Of a stretch of 64,000 nt of DNA, positions 18,445 through 29,751 are shown one piece after another. The number at the start of each line of letters is the position of its first letter. Within the stretch, counting starts at the first letter, position 1. Origin of the DNA: Sphingomonas faeni (GTDB lineage Bacteria; Pseudomonadota; Alphaproteobacteria; Sphingomonadales; Sphingomonadaceae); NCBI RefSeq assembly GCF_030817315.1, contig NZ_JAUSZF010000001.1, positions 1,038,501-1,102,500 on the forward strand, given 5' to 3'. The notes below the pieces were generated by a model. That model had not been told where the DNA came from. It worked only from the letters and a program-made list of their open reading frames with translations, and did no database searches. Both the position numbers and the translations under genes were made by a program.

Positions 18445-20028
18445 TTACTCCGGCATCTCGGCGAGCGGTAGCCTTACGACGAAGCGCGCGCCATCGAGCC
18501 GGTCCTCGCGCGATTCAACGAAGATCGTCCCCTGGTGGCCATCGACGATAGTGCGCGCGATCGCGAGGCCCAGTCCGGAATGCTGCCCGAACGTCTCGCT
18601 GTCCGGGCGGACCGAATGAAAGCGCTTGAACACGTCCTCGCGCGCCTCTTCCGGAACGCCGGGACCTTCGTCCTCGACGCGAATGACCAGGTCCTCGTTT
18701 TCCCGGATCGCGGAGACGGCGATCAGGCCTGCGTCGGGCGAGAAGGACAGCGCATTGTCGATCAGATTCTCGAACACGCGTTCCAGCCTCGCGCCTTCGC
18801 CTAGTATGACCGTGCGATCGTCGGGGTTGCGATCGAACCTCAGGCGGATGCCGCGCTCGACACCGCGCGCATCGCGCTGCGCGACCAAGCCGTCGATCAT
18901 CGCGGCGATATCGACCGGCTCGAACTTCGCGCGGCTGAGCTGCGCGTCGAGTCGCGAGGCCTCGGAGATGTCCGAGAGCAACCGGTCGAGCCGGTGGACG
19001 TCGTCGCGGACGATCGCGAGCAGCTGCGCCTGCAATGCCGGGTCCTTCACGCGCGACAGTCCCTCGACGGCGGACCGGAGCGAGGCGAGGGGGTTCTTCA
19101 TCTCGTGCGTGACGTCGGCGGCGAATGCCTCGGTCGCGTCGATCCGCGCGCGGAGTGCGAGGCTCATGTCGGAGAGCGCGCGTGCGAGCATCCCGAGTTC
19201 GTCGCGACGAGAGGGCAGGCGCGGCACCACGACTTCGCGGGCCCGCCCCAGCCTGACCCTTACCGCCGCTCGCGCCAGGCGACGGAGCGGACGGACGATG
19301 GTGCGCGCCAGGAACAACGACAACAGGATCGAGACGATCGACACGCCCAGCAGGACCATGCTCAGTCGGAACCGCTCGATCCGCACCGTCTTGGTGATGT
19401 CGCGCGCATTGACCGTCGTCATCACGACGCCACCGGCGCGAAGCGGCGCGGCCGCGGTCAGCACCGGCGTACGATCGGGCGCGCGCCAGACCGTCGTCGA
19501 AACGAGGCTGCGTCCGCGGACTGCGGCTACGTCGGGCCATTGCTGCTTGCCGCTACGCTCGCGGTAGAGCGGGGGGCGGGGCGCCATCACGATGACGTCG
19601 ATCGCCGCGTCCAGGAACCGGGCAATCGTCTGGTCCCAAGCCTCCTTGTCGGGGTCCATCAACACGAAGTTCCGCAGGCCCAGTGCGCGGCTGTCGACGA
19701 CGGCTCGGCCCGCCGCATCGAACAGCCGGATCCGCGAACCGGTATCGCGTGCGAGCCTGACCACCAGCGGATCGCGCAACGCCGGATCGACCGCGGCGAC
19801 CGCCTCGCCGATCAGCCGTGCTTCCCGCGCCGTCTGCGCGACGCGGTTGTCGACCACCCGGCTGCGGTACGAATCGAGATAGAAGAACCCGCCCGCCAGC
19901 AGCAGCAGCGCGAAGATGTTGACCGCCAGGATCCGCCGCGTGAGCGAGATCTGACCCGACCACCGCAGCGTGAGATCGCGGCCGTCGACGCCCAGTTCAT
20001 TCCTCAGAAAATCGATACCCGGCACCAT
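18445..20028 (-). CDS. chvG: Sensor histidine kinase ChvG
   Basis: An inner-membrane sensor of the ChvG/ChvI system, which responds to acid or envelope stress in rhizobia and relatives. The 527-residue protein has a first membrane segment at about 30-50 and a periplasmic sensor domain at about 55-220. The second membrane segment is at about 222-241, then HAMP, then the phosphorylated His308 in [15 protein letters not shown]. The HATPase region includes [10 protein letters not shown] and [10 protein letters not shown]. The start at 20028 overlaps the chvI coding end by 32 bases. Confidence 0.92.
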   Translation of the reverse strand: MVPGIDFLRNELGVDGRDLTLRWSGQISLTRRILAVNIFALLLLAGGFFYLDSYRSRVVDNRVAQTAREARLIGEAVAAVDPALRDPLVVRLARDTGSRIRLFDAAGRAVVDSRALGLRNFVLMDPDKEAWDQTIARFLDAAIDVIVMAPRPPLYRERSGKQQWPDVAAVRGRSLVSTTVWRAPDRTPVLTAAAPLRAGGVVMTTVNARDITKTVRIERFRLSMVLLGVSIVSILLSLFLARTIVRPLRRLARAAVRVRLGRAREVVVPRLPSRRDELGMLARALSDMSLALRARIDATEAFAADVTHEMKNPLASLRSAVEGLSRVKDPALQAQLLAIVRDDVHRLDRLLSDISEASRLDAQLSRAKFEPVDIAAMIDGLVAQRDARGVERGIRLRFDRNPDDRTVILGEGARLERVFENLIDNALSFSPDAGLIAVSAIRENEDLVIRVEDEGPGVPEEAREDVFKRFHSVRPDSETFGQHSGLGLAIARTIVDGHQGTIFVESREDRLDGARFVVRLPLAEMPE

Positions 20029-20704
20029 ATAATGTCTCGATAGCGTCGAACGCGGGATCGACCTGCCTGAATTTGCGGCGGAGTCGTTTTATGTGGCTGT
20101 CGATGGTCCGGTCGTCGACATAAATGTCGTCCTGATACGCGGCATCCATCAGCTGGTTGCGCGTCTTGACGATGCCGGGACGCTGCGCGAGCGTCTCCAG
20201 GATCATGAACTCGGTGACCGTCAGCGTCACCGGCTCGCCACCCCAGAGCGTCCGGTGCCGCGCCGGGTCCATGCTGAGGCGTCCGCGATCGAGCGGCCCG
20301 GCGGCCTCCTCTGCGGTCTCGGTTCCGGGCGACTGGGTGAGTTCCGTCCGGCGCAGGATCGCACGGATGCGCGCGATCAGCAGCCGCTGCGAGAACGGCT
20401 TGGCGATATAGTCGTCCGCGCCCATCGCGAGGCCGAGCGCCTCGTCCAGTTCGTCGTCCTTGCTGGTCAGGAAGATCACCGGAACCTGGCTCTTCTCGCG
20501 GAACCTGCGGAGCAGTTCGAGCCCGTCCATCCGCGGCATTTTGATGTCGAACACCGCGAGATCGGGCGGGTTGTCGGTCAGCGCCTTCAACGCCGTCTCG
20601 CCGTCGGAATAGACGCGCGTGACGAAGCCTTCGGTCTGCAACGCGATCGACACGGAGGTCAGGATGTTGCGGTCGTCGTCGACCAGCGCGATCGTTGCCG
20701 TCAT
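19997..20704 (-). CDS. chvI: Response regulator ChvI
   Basis: An OmpR-family DNA-binding regulator partnered with ChvG. The 235-residue product from ATG 20704 has an N-terminal receiver domain with DDD at 9-11 and the phosphorylated Asp53 in [12 protein letters not shown] winged-helix domain follows, ending in [17 protein letters not shown]. Longer in-frame starts exist up to 20848, but the receiver begins exactly at 20704. It heads an operon with chvG, hprK, rapZ, EIIA and HPr, and faces pckA, the common alphaproteobacterial arrangement. Confidence 0.93.
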   Translation of the reverse strand: MTATIALVDDDRNILTSVSIALQTEGFVTRVYSDGETALKALTDNPPDLAVFDIKMPRMDGLELLRRFREKSQVPVIFLTSKDDELDEALGLAMGADDYIAKPFSQRLLIARIRAILRRTELTQSPGTETAEEAAGPLDRGRLSMDPARHRTLWGGEPVTLTVTEFMILETLAQRPGIVKTRNQLMDAAYQDDIYVDDRTIDSHIKRLRRKFRQVDPAFDAIETLYGAGYRFSEE

Positions 20705-20849
20705 TTCTGGGTCGCTTGCCTTGGTCGTTGGCATGTCGGCGTAGGGCAAACCGCGTCTGCACTCAACTAGAGCCGTATCGGGACAGCGCTGCATATTAGC
20801 GTGTTTGACCGGTGGAAACCGGCCCCGTACAGCCGGGCGCAACGACATA

Positions 20850-20859
20850 CATACGTATG
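20850..20859. promoter_or_regulatory. 10-bp palindrome CATACGTATG upstream of pckA
   Basis: A perfect palindrome within ACATACATACGTATGC lies 27 bases before the pckA start, in the chvI-pckA divergent gap. It could be an operator, but no specific regulator can be named from sequence. Confidence 0.35.
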
Positions 20860-20885
20860 CGCTAAAAACTTAGGAGAGAGAGCCC

Positions 20886-22496
20886 GTGTCGAACGAGCGT
20901 ATTCCGGCCGTCGGCCTACCCGCGCAGGGGATCGAAACCCGCGCCAATCTGCACTGGAACCTGGTCACTGCACAACTCGTCGAGGCCGCGCTCGAACGCG
21001 GTGAGGGGACGCTGTCCGCAGACGGTCCGCTGGTCGTCGAGACCGGCGCGCATACCGGTCGCTCGGCGCAGGACAAGTTCATCGTCCGCGATGCCGAGAC
21101 CGACGCGACCGTCTGGTGGGGCAAGAGCAACAAGGCGATGGAGCCCGCGCATTTCGCCGCGCTGAAGGAGGATTTCTTCGCCGCGCTCGCCGCCAAGGAC
21201 GAGCTGTTCGTGCAGGATCTGTACGGCGGCTCGCAGGTCGATCACCGCGTGCAGGTCCGCGTCGTCACCGAACTGGCGTGGCATAACCTGTTCATCCGGA
21301 CGATGCTGGTACGGCCCGAACAGGCGGCGCTGAAGGACTTCGTCGCGGACTACACGATCGTCGACCTGCCCAGCTTCCGCGCCGATCCCGCGCGGCACGG
21401 CTGCCGCAGCGAGACGGTGATCGCGGTCAACTTCACCGACAAACTGATCCTGATCGGCGGCACCAAATATGCCGGCGAGATGAAGAAGTCGGTGTTCGGG
21501 CTGCTCAACTATCTCCTCCCGCCGACCGGGGTGATGCCGATGCATTGCTCGGCGAACATGGGCGCGAACGGCGATACCGCGGTGTTCTTCGGGCTGTCGG
21601 GCACCGGCAAGACGACGCTCTCGGCCGACGCCAGCCGCACGCTGATCGGCGACGACGAGCATGGCTGGTCGGATACCGCGGTCTTCAATTTCGAGGGCGG
21701 GTGCTACGCCAAGATGATCCGTCTCTCCGCAGATGCCGAGCCGGAGATCTTCGCGACCACCAAGCGGTTCGGGACGGTGCTGGAGAACGTCGTGATGGAT
21801 CCGGCGACGCGTCTGCTCGATCTCGACGATCATACGCTGGCCGAGAACAGCCGCGGCGCGTACCCGATCGACTTCATCCCGAATGCGTCCGCCGAGAATA
21901 TGGGGCCGGTACCGCGCAATATCGTCATGCTGACCGCGGACGCGTACGGCGTGCTGCCGCCGATCGCCAAGCTGACGCCGGACCAGGCGATGTATCACTT
22001 CCTGTCGGGCTACACCGCGCGCGTCGCCGGGACCGAGATCGGCGTGACCGAGCCCGATGCAACCTTCTCTACGTGCTTCGGCGCACCGTTCATGCCGCGG
22101 CATCCGTCGGTGTACGGCAATCTGCTCAAGGAGCGGATCGCGAAGGGGGGAGTCGATTGCTGGCTGGTCAACACCGGCTGGACCGGCGGCAAATACGGCG
22201 TCGGCAACCGCATGCCGATCAAAGCGACCCGGGCGCTGCTGAACGCCGCGCTCGACGGGAGCCTGAACGATGCCGAGTTCCGGACGGACCCGAACTTCGG
22301 ATTCGAAGTGCCGGTGAGCGTACCGGGCGTCGACAGCGCGATCCTCGATCCACGGACGACCTGGGCAGACAAGGACGCCTACGACGCGACGGCGGCTAAG
22401 CTGGTCGACCTGTTCGTGGAAAACTTCGCCCAGTTCGCCGAACATGTCGACGAAGGCGTCCGCCAAGCCGCGCCGAAGGTGCGGGAAGCGGCCTAG
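20886..22496 (+). CDS. pckA: Phosphoenolpyruvate carboxykinase (ATP)
   Basis: The first committed step of gluconeogenesis: oxaloacetate plus ATP gives PEP, carbon dioxide and ADP. The 536-residue length fits the ATP-dependent family. The kinase P-loop [14 protein letters not shown] is visible, as are the earlier substrate residues in [12 protein letters not shown] and the ring [14 protein letters not shown]. The GTG start at 20886 has a strong TAGGAGAGAG upstream. Divergent placement from chvI is conserved in alphaproteobacteria. Confidence 0.97.
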   Translation: MSNERIPAVGLPAQGIETRANLHWNLVTAQLVEAALERGEGTLSADGPLVVETGAHTGRSAQDKFIVRDAETDATVWWGKSNKAMEPAHFAALKEDFFAALAAKDELFVQDLYGGSQVDHRVQVRVVTELAWHNLFIRTMLVRPEQAALKDFVADYTIVDLPSFRADPARHGCRSETVIAVNFTDKLILIGGTKYAGEMKKSVFGLLNYLLPPTGVMPMHCSANMGANGDTAVFFGLSGTGKTTLSADASRTLIGDDEHGWSDTAVFNFEGGCYAKMIRLSADAEPEIFATTKRFGTVLENVVMDPATRLLDLDDHTLAENSRGAYPIDFIPNASAENMGPVPRNIVMLTADAYGVLPPIAKLTPDQAMYHFLSGYTARVAGTEIGVTEPDATFSTCFGAPFMPRHPSVYGNLLKERIAKGGVDCWLVNTGWTGGKYGVGNRMPIKATRALLNAALDGSLNDAEFRTDPNFGFEVPVSVPGVDSAILDPRTTWADKDAYDATAAKLVDLFVENFAQFAEHVDEGVRQAAPKVREAA

Positions 22497-22499
22497 ACC

Positions 22500-22624
22500 T
22501 CCTCTCCCCCCGGGGCAGAGGAAGGGGCCCGCACGACGAAGTCGGGTGGGAAGGTGAGGGCACGTGATACGGCGTGCCCTCACCGCGCCGCTACGCGGCT
22601 TCCCTCTCCCCTTAAGGGAGAGGG
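22500..22624. repeat. Cluster of three hairpins between pckA and the NfeD gene
   Basis: CCTCTCCCCCCGGGGCAGAGG, then GTGAGGGCAC paired with GTGCCCTCAC (22554-22583), then CCCTCTCCC paired with GGGAGAGGG (22602-22624). They fill the convergent gap, so they probably serve as terminators for both genes; the composition matches the dispersed repeats elsewhere in the window. Confidence 0.7.
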
Positions 22625-22625
22625 T

Positions 22626-23063
22626 TTAGAGCGGCTCCACCACCAACTCACCATCAACAACTGCAGTCACCCTAACCCGAGCACCGGCGCCCGCATCCTC
22701 GCCACGAGCCGGCCAACTCCCGTCGCCCACGAGTACCCGACCACGCCCCCCAACCAGCGCCGTCTCCACCATGACAACCTGACCAACCAACCGCGCCGAG
22801 CGATCGTTCAACATCGGATCCCCGCCCTCGACCGGATAGTCCCGATACCAGCGCTTCCCGATCAGCACCGTAACCGCACTCCACACAGCGAACGCGCCGA
22901 GCTGTACCGCCACCGGCAGGTCCGGCAGCACGAACACTGCCGCCCCCGTCACCGACGCAGCGATGGCGAGAAACACCAGGAACACCCCCGGCACCGCCAG
23001 CTCGGCGATCCCCAGCACCAGCGCCGCAATCAGCCACGCGCCAGCTGCACCGATTGCGTCCAT
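22626..23063 (-). CDS. NfeD family membrane protein
   Basis: A 145-residue protein with an N-terminal hydrophobic half holding 3-4 membrane segments (WLIAALVLGIAELAVPGVFL is typical of NfeD) and a C-terminal OB-like soluble domain (AGARVRVTAVVDGELVVE). NfeD proteins pair with SPFH proteins in membrane microdomains, and the SPFH gene lies directly upstream with a one-base overlap. The molecular role is not settled. Confidence 0.85.
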   Translation of the reverse strand: MDAIGAAGAWLIAALVLGIAELAVPGVFLVFLAIAASVTGAAVFVLPDLPVAVQLGAFAVWSAVTVLIGKRWYRDYPVEGGDPMLNDRSARLVGQVVMVETALVGGRGRVLVGDGSWPARGEDAGAGARVRVTAVVDGELVVEPL

Positions 23064-24049
23064 CAGTTCTTCGGAACCTCGGTCGACTTCGACAACTCGA
23101 ACGGCCCGCGAGCGGCAGGCTTGGCCGGCGGCGACGCCGTCGCATCCCGCAACGCATCCTTCGCCAGCTCGCCAATCCCCCCAAGCGTCCCCATCAACTG
23201 CGTAGCCTCAACCGGGAACAGGATCGTCTTCGCATTGGGCGAGGTGGCGAACTTGCCGATCGCCTCGACATATTTCTGCGCGATGAAGTAATTGATCGCC
23301 TGCGCGCCACCCTCCTCGATCGCCTGAGACACCGCCCGCGTCGCCGAAGCCTCGGCAACGGCAGCCCGCTCGCGAGCCTCGGCGTCGCGGAACGCCGATT
23401 CCTTGCGCCCCTCGGACTCGAGAATCCGCGCCTGCTTCTGCCCCTCGGCCCGCAGGATCTCGGACGCCCGCGAACCCTCTGCATCGAGGATGTTCGCCCG
23501 CTTCTCGCGCTCGGCCTTCATCTGCCGCCCCATCGCATTGACGATATCAGCCGGCGGGCGAATGTCCTTGATCTCGACGCGCGTGATCTTCACCCCCCAC
23601 GGCGTCGTCGCGTGATCGACGACGTTGAGCAGCCGCGCATTGATCTCGTCGCGCTTCGACAGCGTCTCGTCGAGGTCCATCGACCCCATCACCGTACGCA
23701 GGTTCGTCGTCGTGAGCTGCAACAGCGCCTGGTACAGGTCCGACACCTCGTACGCCGCCTTCGCCGAGTCGAGCACCTGGAAGAACACGACCCCGTCGGT
23801 CGAGATCATCGCATTGTCCTTGGTGATGATCTCCTGCCCGGGGATGTCGATCACCTGCTCCATCATGTTCACTTTCCGCCCGACGCGGTAGAAGAAGGCG
23901 GGGTAGAAATTGAAGCCGGGCCGCGCGACCGTCGTGAACCGGCCGAAATGTTCGATCGTGTATTGATAGCCCTGGTGGACGATCTTGATGCTGGTGAAGA
24001 GGTACAGCAGCACCAGCGCCAATAAGAGTGCGGCAACGGTCAAGCCCAT
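23063..24049 (-). CDS. SPFH/stomatin-like membrane protease-associated protein (QmcA type)
   Basis: A 328-residue protein with one N-terminal membrane anchor (about residues 3-20) followed by a stomatin/PHB domain (YTIEHFGRFTTVARPGFNF, then QVIDIPGQEIITKDN). A charged helical region rich in Arg, Glu and Ala (about 190-260) follows, where flotillin-like oligomers form. It is probably a scaffold for membrane domains or for FtsH-type proteases. It forms a two-gene operon with the NfeD gene. The symbol is left open, since QmcA is an inference from similarity. Confidence 0.88.
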   Translation of the reverse strand: MGLTVAALLLALVLLYLFTSIKIVHQGYQYTIEHFGRFTTVARPGFNFYPAFFYRVGRKVNMMEQVIDIPGQEIITKDNAMISTDGVVFFQVLDSAKAAYEVSDLYQALLQLTTTNLRTVMGSMDLDETLSKRDEINARLLNVVDHATTPWGVKITRVEIKDIRPPADIVNAMGRQMKAEREKRANILDAEGSRASEILRAEGQKQARILESEGRKESAFRDAEARERAAVAEASATRAVSQAIEEGGAQAINYFIAQKYVEAIGKFATSPNAKTILFPVEATQLMGTLGGIGELAKDALRDATASPPAKPAARGPFELSKSTEVPKN

Positions 24050-24107
24050 CGAACATCCCCATCCGTGTATCGCGCCGCTATAGCACGTCGCGCGCGACAG
24101 GGCCTAG

Positions 24108-25625
<1,518 letters not shown>

Positions 25626-25632
25626 CGGCACT

Positions 25633-25743
25633 TCCCCCCTCCCTGAAAGGGAGGGGCAGGGGGTGGGTAGGTTTCCCCAAGCTCTTCCGCGAGTGGCCAA
25701 AACGAGCCGACCCACCCCCAACCCCTCCCTTCCAGGGAGGGGG
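25633..25743. repeat. Inverted repeat (CCCTCCCTGAAAGGGAGGGG type)
   Basis: The left arm, CTCCCTGAAAGGGAGGGGC followed by AGGGGGTGGGTAGG, is mirrored by CCCACCCCCAACCCCTCCC ending in GGGAGGGGG. A sister copy with the same outer and inner blocks is at 27818-27926. Confidence 0.8.
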
Positions 25744-25803
25744 CAAGTCGCGCCCGTCGCTACCTGGCGCCCTAATCGCGATCCTACCCAAAGCTATTTT
25801 TCC

Positions 25804-25906
25804 GTCATCCCGGCGAACGCCGGGACCCACGGACACGGCGGACCCAGCGAAGCGCGCAACCACCACGCAAACCGCAAACGTGGGTCCCGGCGTTCGCCGG
25901 CATGAC
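25804..25906. repeat. Inverted repeat (GTCATCCCGGCGAACGCC type)
   Basis: GTCATCCCGGCGAACGCCGG plus GACCCAC on the left is answered by GTGGGTC plus CCGGCGTTCGCCGGCATGAC on the right, with one mismatch. The loop is about 50 bases. It shares the core of the 2850-2953 repeat. Confidence 0.8.
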
Positions 25907-25971
25907 GTGGAAAAGGATGACGGGGGCGGGGGATGGGAACTACCGCAACCCGCCCCAATCCCGAAATTATT

Positions 25972-25993
25972 CCCCTCCCGCCCGCGGGAGGGG
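25972..25993. repeat. Short palindrome CCCCTCCCGC...GCGGGAGGGG
   Basis: A single half-element of the family seen in full at 16268-16364 and 35246-35346: the inner hairpin followed by CTAGGGGAGGGG. Confidence 0.7.
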
Positions 25994-26067
25994 CTAGGGG
26001 AGGGGATGATGACGAACACCCCGTACCAAACTTCCCCCCGAACCTACGCGAAATCGGGAGCCAACAC

Positions 26068-27255
26068 GTGACTCCCCCAGCACGCACCCAGGCCGCGATC
26101 GAACTCCTCGACCAGATCATCGCCGCCGCCCGCGAATCCGGCGCCGCCGCCGACACGCTGATCGCTCGCTATTTCGCCACCCGCCGCTACGCCGGCTCCA
26201 AGGACCGCCGCGCCGTCCGCGAACTCGTCTACGCCGCGATCCGCAAGGCCGGCGACCGCCCCGAAAACGGGCGCGCGGCCATGCTCCTCGTCGCCGATGC
26301 CGATCCTGAAGTCGCCGCGACGTTCGACGGCTCGACCCACGCGCCGGCCCCGATCGCCAAGGACGAACCGCGCGCCCGCGCAGGTGTCGCACCGCAGTGG
26401 CTGAGCAAGGCTCTCCGCGCGTCCGGCCTGGACGGCGCCGCGCTGACCGACCTCGCCGGCCGCGCCACGCTCGATCTCCGCGTCAACACGCTGATCTCGG
26501 ACCGCGCGACCGTCCTCGCCACTCTCCCCGAGGCCGAAGCCACCCCCCACGCACCGGACGGCATCCGCCTCCCGACCGGCACCAACGTCGAAGCACTCCC
26601 GCTCTTCAACGAAGGCGCGCTCGAAGTGCAGGACGAAGGCAGTCAGCTTGTCGGCCTCGCGATGCAGGCCAAACCGGGCGAACGGATCGTCGATCTCTGC
26701 GCAGGCGCCGGCGGCAAGACGCTCGCGCTCGCCGCGACGATGAAGAACGAAGGCGTCATCCTCGCCTGCGACACCGACCGCAACCGCCTCTCGCGCCTCG
26801 CTCCCCGCGCGACCCGCGCCGGCGCGACGATCGTCGAGAGCCGCCTGCTCAACCCGACGCGCGAGATCGAGGCGCTCAGCGAATGGGCCGGTCGCGCCGA
26901 CGGCGTGCTCGTCGACGCACCGTGCTCGGGCACCGGCACGTGGCGGCGCAATCCCGAGGCGCGCTGGCGGCTCACCCCCGACCGTGTTTCGCGGCTGCAA
27001 TCGACGCAGCAGCAGGTGCTCTCGGTCGCCGCCACGCTGGTCAAGCCCGGCGGCGCGCTCGTCTACATCGTCTGCTCGCTGCTCGACGCCGAGGGCACCG
27101 ACCAGGTCAGCTGGTTCCTGAACGCGCATCCCGGCTGGACGACCGAGCCCCTGACACTCCCCGCCGGCGCGAAACACGGCCACGGCGTCCGCCTCGAACC
27201 CGGCCGCGACGGCACCGACGGCTTTTTTGTCGCGCGCCTCCGGGCTGCGTGCTAG
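26068..27255 (+). CDS. RsmB-like 16S rRNA (cytosine-5-)-methyltransferase
   Basis: A SAM-dependent m5C methyltransferase. From GTG 26068 ([13 protein letters not shown]) the protein has 395 residues: an N-terminal NusB-like RNA-binding region (about 1-130) and a C-terminal Rossmann fold with [14 protein letters not shown]. The catalytic-motif region is [19 protein letters not shown], and the second conserved Cys is in YIVCSLL. The frame stays open upstream to 25933, but that stretch is repeat sequence. Which cytosine it modifies is inferred, not shown. Confidence 0.87.
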   Translation: MTPPARTQAAIELLDQIIAAARESGAAADTLIARYFATRRYAGSKDRRAVRELVYAAIRKAGDRPENGRAAMLLVADADPEVAATFDGSTHAPAPIAKDEPRARAGVAPQWLSKALRASGLDGAALTDLAGRATLDLRVNTLISDRATVLATLPEAEATPHAPDGIRLPTGTNVEALPLFNEGALEVQDEGSQLVGLAMQAKPGERIVDLCAGAGGKTLALAATMKNEGVILACDTDRNRLSRLAPRATRAGATIVESRLLNPTREIEALSEWAGRADGVLVDAPCSGTGTWRRNPEARWRLTPDRVSRLQSTQQQVLSVAATLVKPGGALVYIVCSLLDAEGTDQVSWFLNAHPGWTTEPLTLPAGAKHGHGVRLEPGRDGTDGFFVARLRAAC

Positions 27256-27311
27256 CCAGCCGACCTATGGCTCAACTCATGGCCAAACCTGTATCCCGCC
27301 TGGAGACGATG

Positions 27312-27812
27312 ATGCGTTTTTCGTCCGTTGCCCTTGCCGCCGCGCTTACCGTCGTGTGCGTGTCGACATCGCTCAGCGGCCAGCGCCCCGACGCGCAGAT
27401 CGACGCCCGGTCGATGCAGTTGCTGGCGCAAGGCCGCGCGCTGGTCGCCGCGGGCAATCTCGATGGCGCGACGGACGTCTTGGAAACGTCGGTCGCGGTC
27501 GATCCGCGCAACCGGGGGGCATTCCTCCTGCTCGCGCGCGTTGCCGAAACCCGTGACCTTCCCGGCAAGGCGATCCGCCTGTACCGCGAGGCCTTGCTGC
27601 TTGAACCCAACGACGTCGCCGCGCTCAAGGGGCAGGGCGAGGCGCTGGTCGCCAAGGGCGCCGTAGTCCGCGCGAAGGACAACCTCGTAAAGATCCGCAC
27701 GCTCTGCAAAGGGGTGTGCCCGGAAGCGACGCAGCTAGCCGCGGTAATCGCCAAGGGCCCCCCGATCACAACCGCGCAAGTCGAGAAAACGCCGGTAGCC
27801 GCCAAGGACTAA
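27312..27812 (+). CDS. Secreted tetratricopeptide repeat protein
   Basis: A 166-residue protein with a signal peptide ([20 protein letters not shown]) followed by at least two TPR-like units ([20 protein letters not shown], then [21 protein letters not shown]). It is probably a periplasmic scaffold, with no assignable partner. ATG 27312 is preferred because GGAG lies 6 bases upstream; ATG 27267 is in frame but would put extra residues before the signal peptide. Confidence 0.75.
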   Translation: MRFSSVALAAALTVVCVSTSLSGQRPDAQIDARSMQLLAQGRALVAAGNLDGATDVLETSVAVDPRNRGAFLLLARVAETRDLPGKAIRLYREALLLEPNDVAALKGQGEALVAKGAVVRAKDNLVKIRTLCKGVCPEATQLAAVIAKGPPITTAQVEKTPVAAKD

Positions 27813-27817
27813 CGCAC

Positions 27818-27926
27818 TCCCCTTTTATGAAAGGGAGGGGCAGGGGGTGGGTAGGCCGCTCGTGTCGCAGCCGTCCGTCATACGGAAGCCAACCTACCCC
27901 CAACCCCTCCCGCCAAGGGAGGGGGG
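27818..27926. repeat. Inverted repeat, sister of the 25633-25743 element
   Basis: Arms with AAGGGAGGGGCAGGGGGTGG plus GTAGG on the left and CCTACCCCCAACCCCTCCC plus AAGGGAGGGG on the right face each other over a unique loop. It separates convergent genes and may terminate both. Confidence 0.8.
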
Positions 27927-27930
27927 AAGA

Positions 27931-28746
27931 TCAGCGTGTCTCGCGCGCCAAAGCCGTAAAATCCGCAACCGACAGCGTCTCCGCCCGCCGCGTAGCCTCC
28001 ACCCCAATCCGCTCAAGCGCATCCAGCGCCCCCGGCACGCCCTTCAAACTCTGCCGCAACATCTTCCGCCGCTGCCCGAATGCCGCACCCGTCAGCCGCT
28101 CCAGCACCGCAAAGTTCACCCCCTCGGGCGCCTCCACCGGCACCAGATGCACCACCGCCGACATCACCTTCGGCGGCGGCGTGAACGCAGACCGGTGCAC
28201 CGGCATCGCGATCCGCGCCGTCGAGCGCCACTGCGCCAGCACCGCCAACCGCCCGTAATGATCGTCATTGGTCTTGGCGACGATCCGCTCGGCGACTTCC
28301 TTCTGGAACATCAGCGTGCACGATTGCCACCACGGCAACCACGACGTCGACAGCCAGCCGACCAGCAGCGCGGTGCCAATATTATACGGCAGGTTCGACA
28401 CGATATGCGGCTTGCCCTCGAACAGCGCAGGCGCGTCGACTTCCATCGCATCGCCCTCAATTACCCGCAGCTTACCCGGATACGCCTCGCCGAGCTCCGC
28501 CAGCGCCGGAATACACCGCCGATCGCGCTCGATTGCTGTCACGCGCGCACCAGCGGCAAGCAGCGCACGCGTCAGGCCACCAGGACCAGGCCCGACTTCG
28601 AGCACTTCGGCATCCTGCAAATCACCCGGCACAGCCGCGATCCGCTTGAGCAACTGCCCGTCGAACAGAAAATTCTGCCCAAGCGCCTTGCTCGCGTTCA
28701 GTCCATAACGCGCGATCACCTCGCGCAGCGGCGAAAGTTCCGTCAC
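27931..28746 (-). CDS. rsmA: 16S rRNA (adenine-N6,N6)-dimethyltransferase
   Basis: Dimethylates two adjacent adenines in the 3' hairpin of 16S rRNA, a late ribosome-assembly step. The 271-residue product from GTG 28746 has [12 protein letters not shown] near the N-terminus, the SAM motif [14 protein letters not shown], and the catalytic motif [10 protein letters not shown]. The GTG overlaps the pdxA stop as GTGA. It is the last gene of the lptD-surA-pdxA-rsmA operon, an order shared with many proteobacteria. Confidence 0.96.
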   Translation of the reverse strand: MTELSPLREVIARYGLNASKALGQNFLFDGQLLKRIAAVPGDLQDAEVLEVGPGPGGLTRALLAAGARVTAIERDRRCIPALAELGEAYPGKLRVIEGDAMEVDAPALFEGKPHIVSNLPYNIGTALLVGWLSTSWLPWWQSCTLMFQKEVAERIVAKTNDDHYGRLAVLAQWRSTARIAMPVHRSAFTPPPKVMSAVVHLVPVEAPEGVNFAVLERLTGAAFGQRRKMLRQSLKGVPGALDALERIGVEATRRAETLSVADFTALARETR

Positions 28747-29744
28747 GCCGCGCTGCTGGCGCGCAGGTCCGCCGCCTCGCCGGCCATCCGGATCGCCGCG
28801 ATCATCGCGCCCGGTTCGGCGAGGTTCTTGCCGGCGATGGCAAACGCAGTGCCGTGATCCGGCGAGGTGCGGACGATCGGCAGGCCCAGCGTCATGTTCA
28901 CGCCTTCGTCGAAATGGATCGTCTTGAGCGGCACCAGCGCCTGATCGTGGTAACAGCACATCACGACGTCGTATGACGTGCGCGCCCGCGGGTGGAACAT
29001 CGTATCCGCCGCGAAAGGCCCGGTCGCATCGATACTTTCCTCGCGAAGGATAGCGATCGCCGGCGCGATGATTTCGATCTCCTCGCGTCCAAGCGCACCC
29101 TGTTCGCCAGCGTGCGGATTGAACCCCGCAAAGGCGAGCCGCGGGTTCTCGATTCCAAAGTTCTTCAACAACCCGCGCGCCGTCGCCCGGCCCTTGGCAA
29201 CGATAAGCTCGATCGTCAGCAGCGCCGACACTTCCTTCAACGGCACGTGGGTCGTGATCGGCACGACCTTCAGCGACGGCCCGGCGAGCATCATCACCGC
29301 ATTATCGCCCGCCACACCGTAGCGTTCGGCCACGAACTCGGTCTGGCCCGGATGACTGAAGCCGATCGCGTAAAGCTGCGACTTCGAAACCGGCCCCGTC
29401 ACCAGCGCACGCGCAGCACCCGTGCGGACAAGACCAACGGCGAGTTCCAGCGAATGCAAGGCACAGCGCGCCCCATCCGCGTCGGGCTCACCCGGCACGA
29501 TTGCCCCCGCATCGCTCACGGTCAGCACCGGCAACGCCTCGCCGAACACAGCTGCCCCCGCGTTCAGATCCGCGATACGCGCGATCGGGCCCGCCCACAC
29601 GCGCTCGATCGCCCGCGCATCGCCGACCGCGACGAACGGCGGCAAGTGGTGCGTCTCGCGCGCATCCCAGGCCTTGGCGATGATCTCGGGCCCGATCCCG
29701 GCAGGATCGCCCATCGACACCGCCAGTGGCGAGACGCGGCTCAC
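28743..29744 (-). CDS. pdxA: 4-hydroxythreonine-4-phosphate dehydrogenase
   Basis: An NAD-dependent enzyme of the DXP-dependent vitamin B6 pathway. The 333-residue product from GTG 29744 starts [20 protein letters not shown], which contains the [10 protein letters not shown] signature. The metal-binding histidines lie in [22 protein letters not shown] and similar spots. The GTG lies 7 bases beyond the surA stop. It overlaps rsmA by four bases. Confidence 0.95.
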   Translation of the reverse strand: MSRVSPLAVSMGDPAGIGPEIIAKAWDARETHHLPPFVAVGDARAIERVWAGPIARIADLNAGAAVFGEALPVLTVSDAGAIVPGEPDADGARCALHSLELAVGLVRTGAARALVTGPVSKSQLYAIGFSHPGQTEFVAERYGVAGDNAVMMLAGPSLKVVPITTHVPLKEVSALLTIELIVAKGRATARGLLKNFGIENPRLAFAGFNPHAGEQGALGREEIEIIAPAIAILREESIDATGPFAADTMFHPRARTSYDVVMCCYHDQALVPLKTIHFDEGVNMTLGLPIVRTSPDHGTAFAIAGKNLAEPGAMIAAIRMAGEAADLRASSAA

Positions 29745-29751
29745 GATCCAA

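Larger units (their letters stand above)
25626..26067. other. Repeat-filled intergenic region
   Basis: This 442-base gap between guaB and the methyltransferase gene holds three inverted-repeat elements, listed separately, and no supported gene. Open frames here are explained by the repeats. Confidence 0.65.

Noticed and set aside
25626..26067. Possible CRISPR or small-gene cluster in the repeat-rich gap
   Set aside because: The repeats are inverted pairs of different families, not equal-length direct repeats with spacers, and there are no cas genes.
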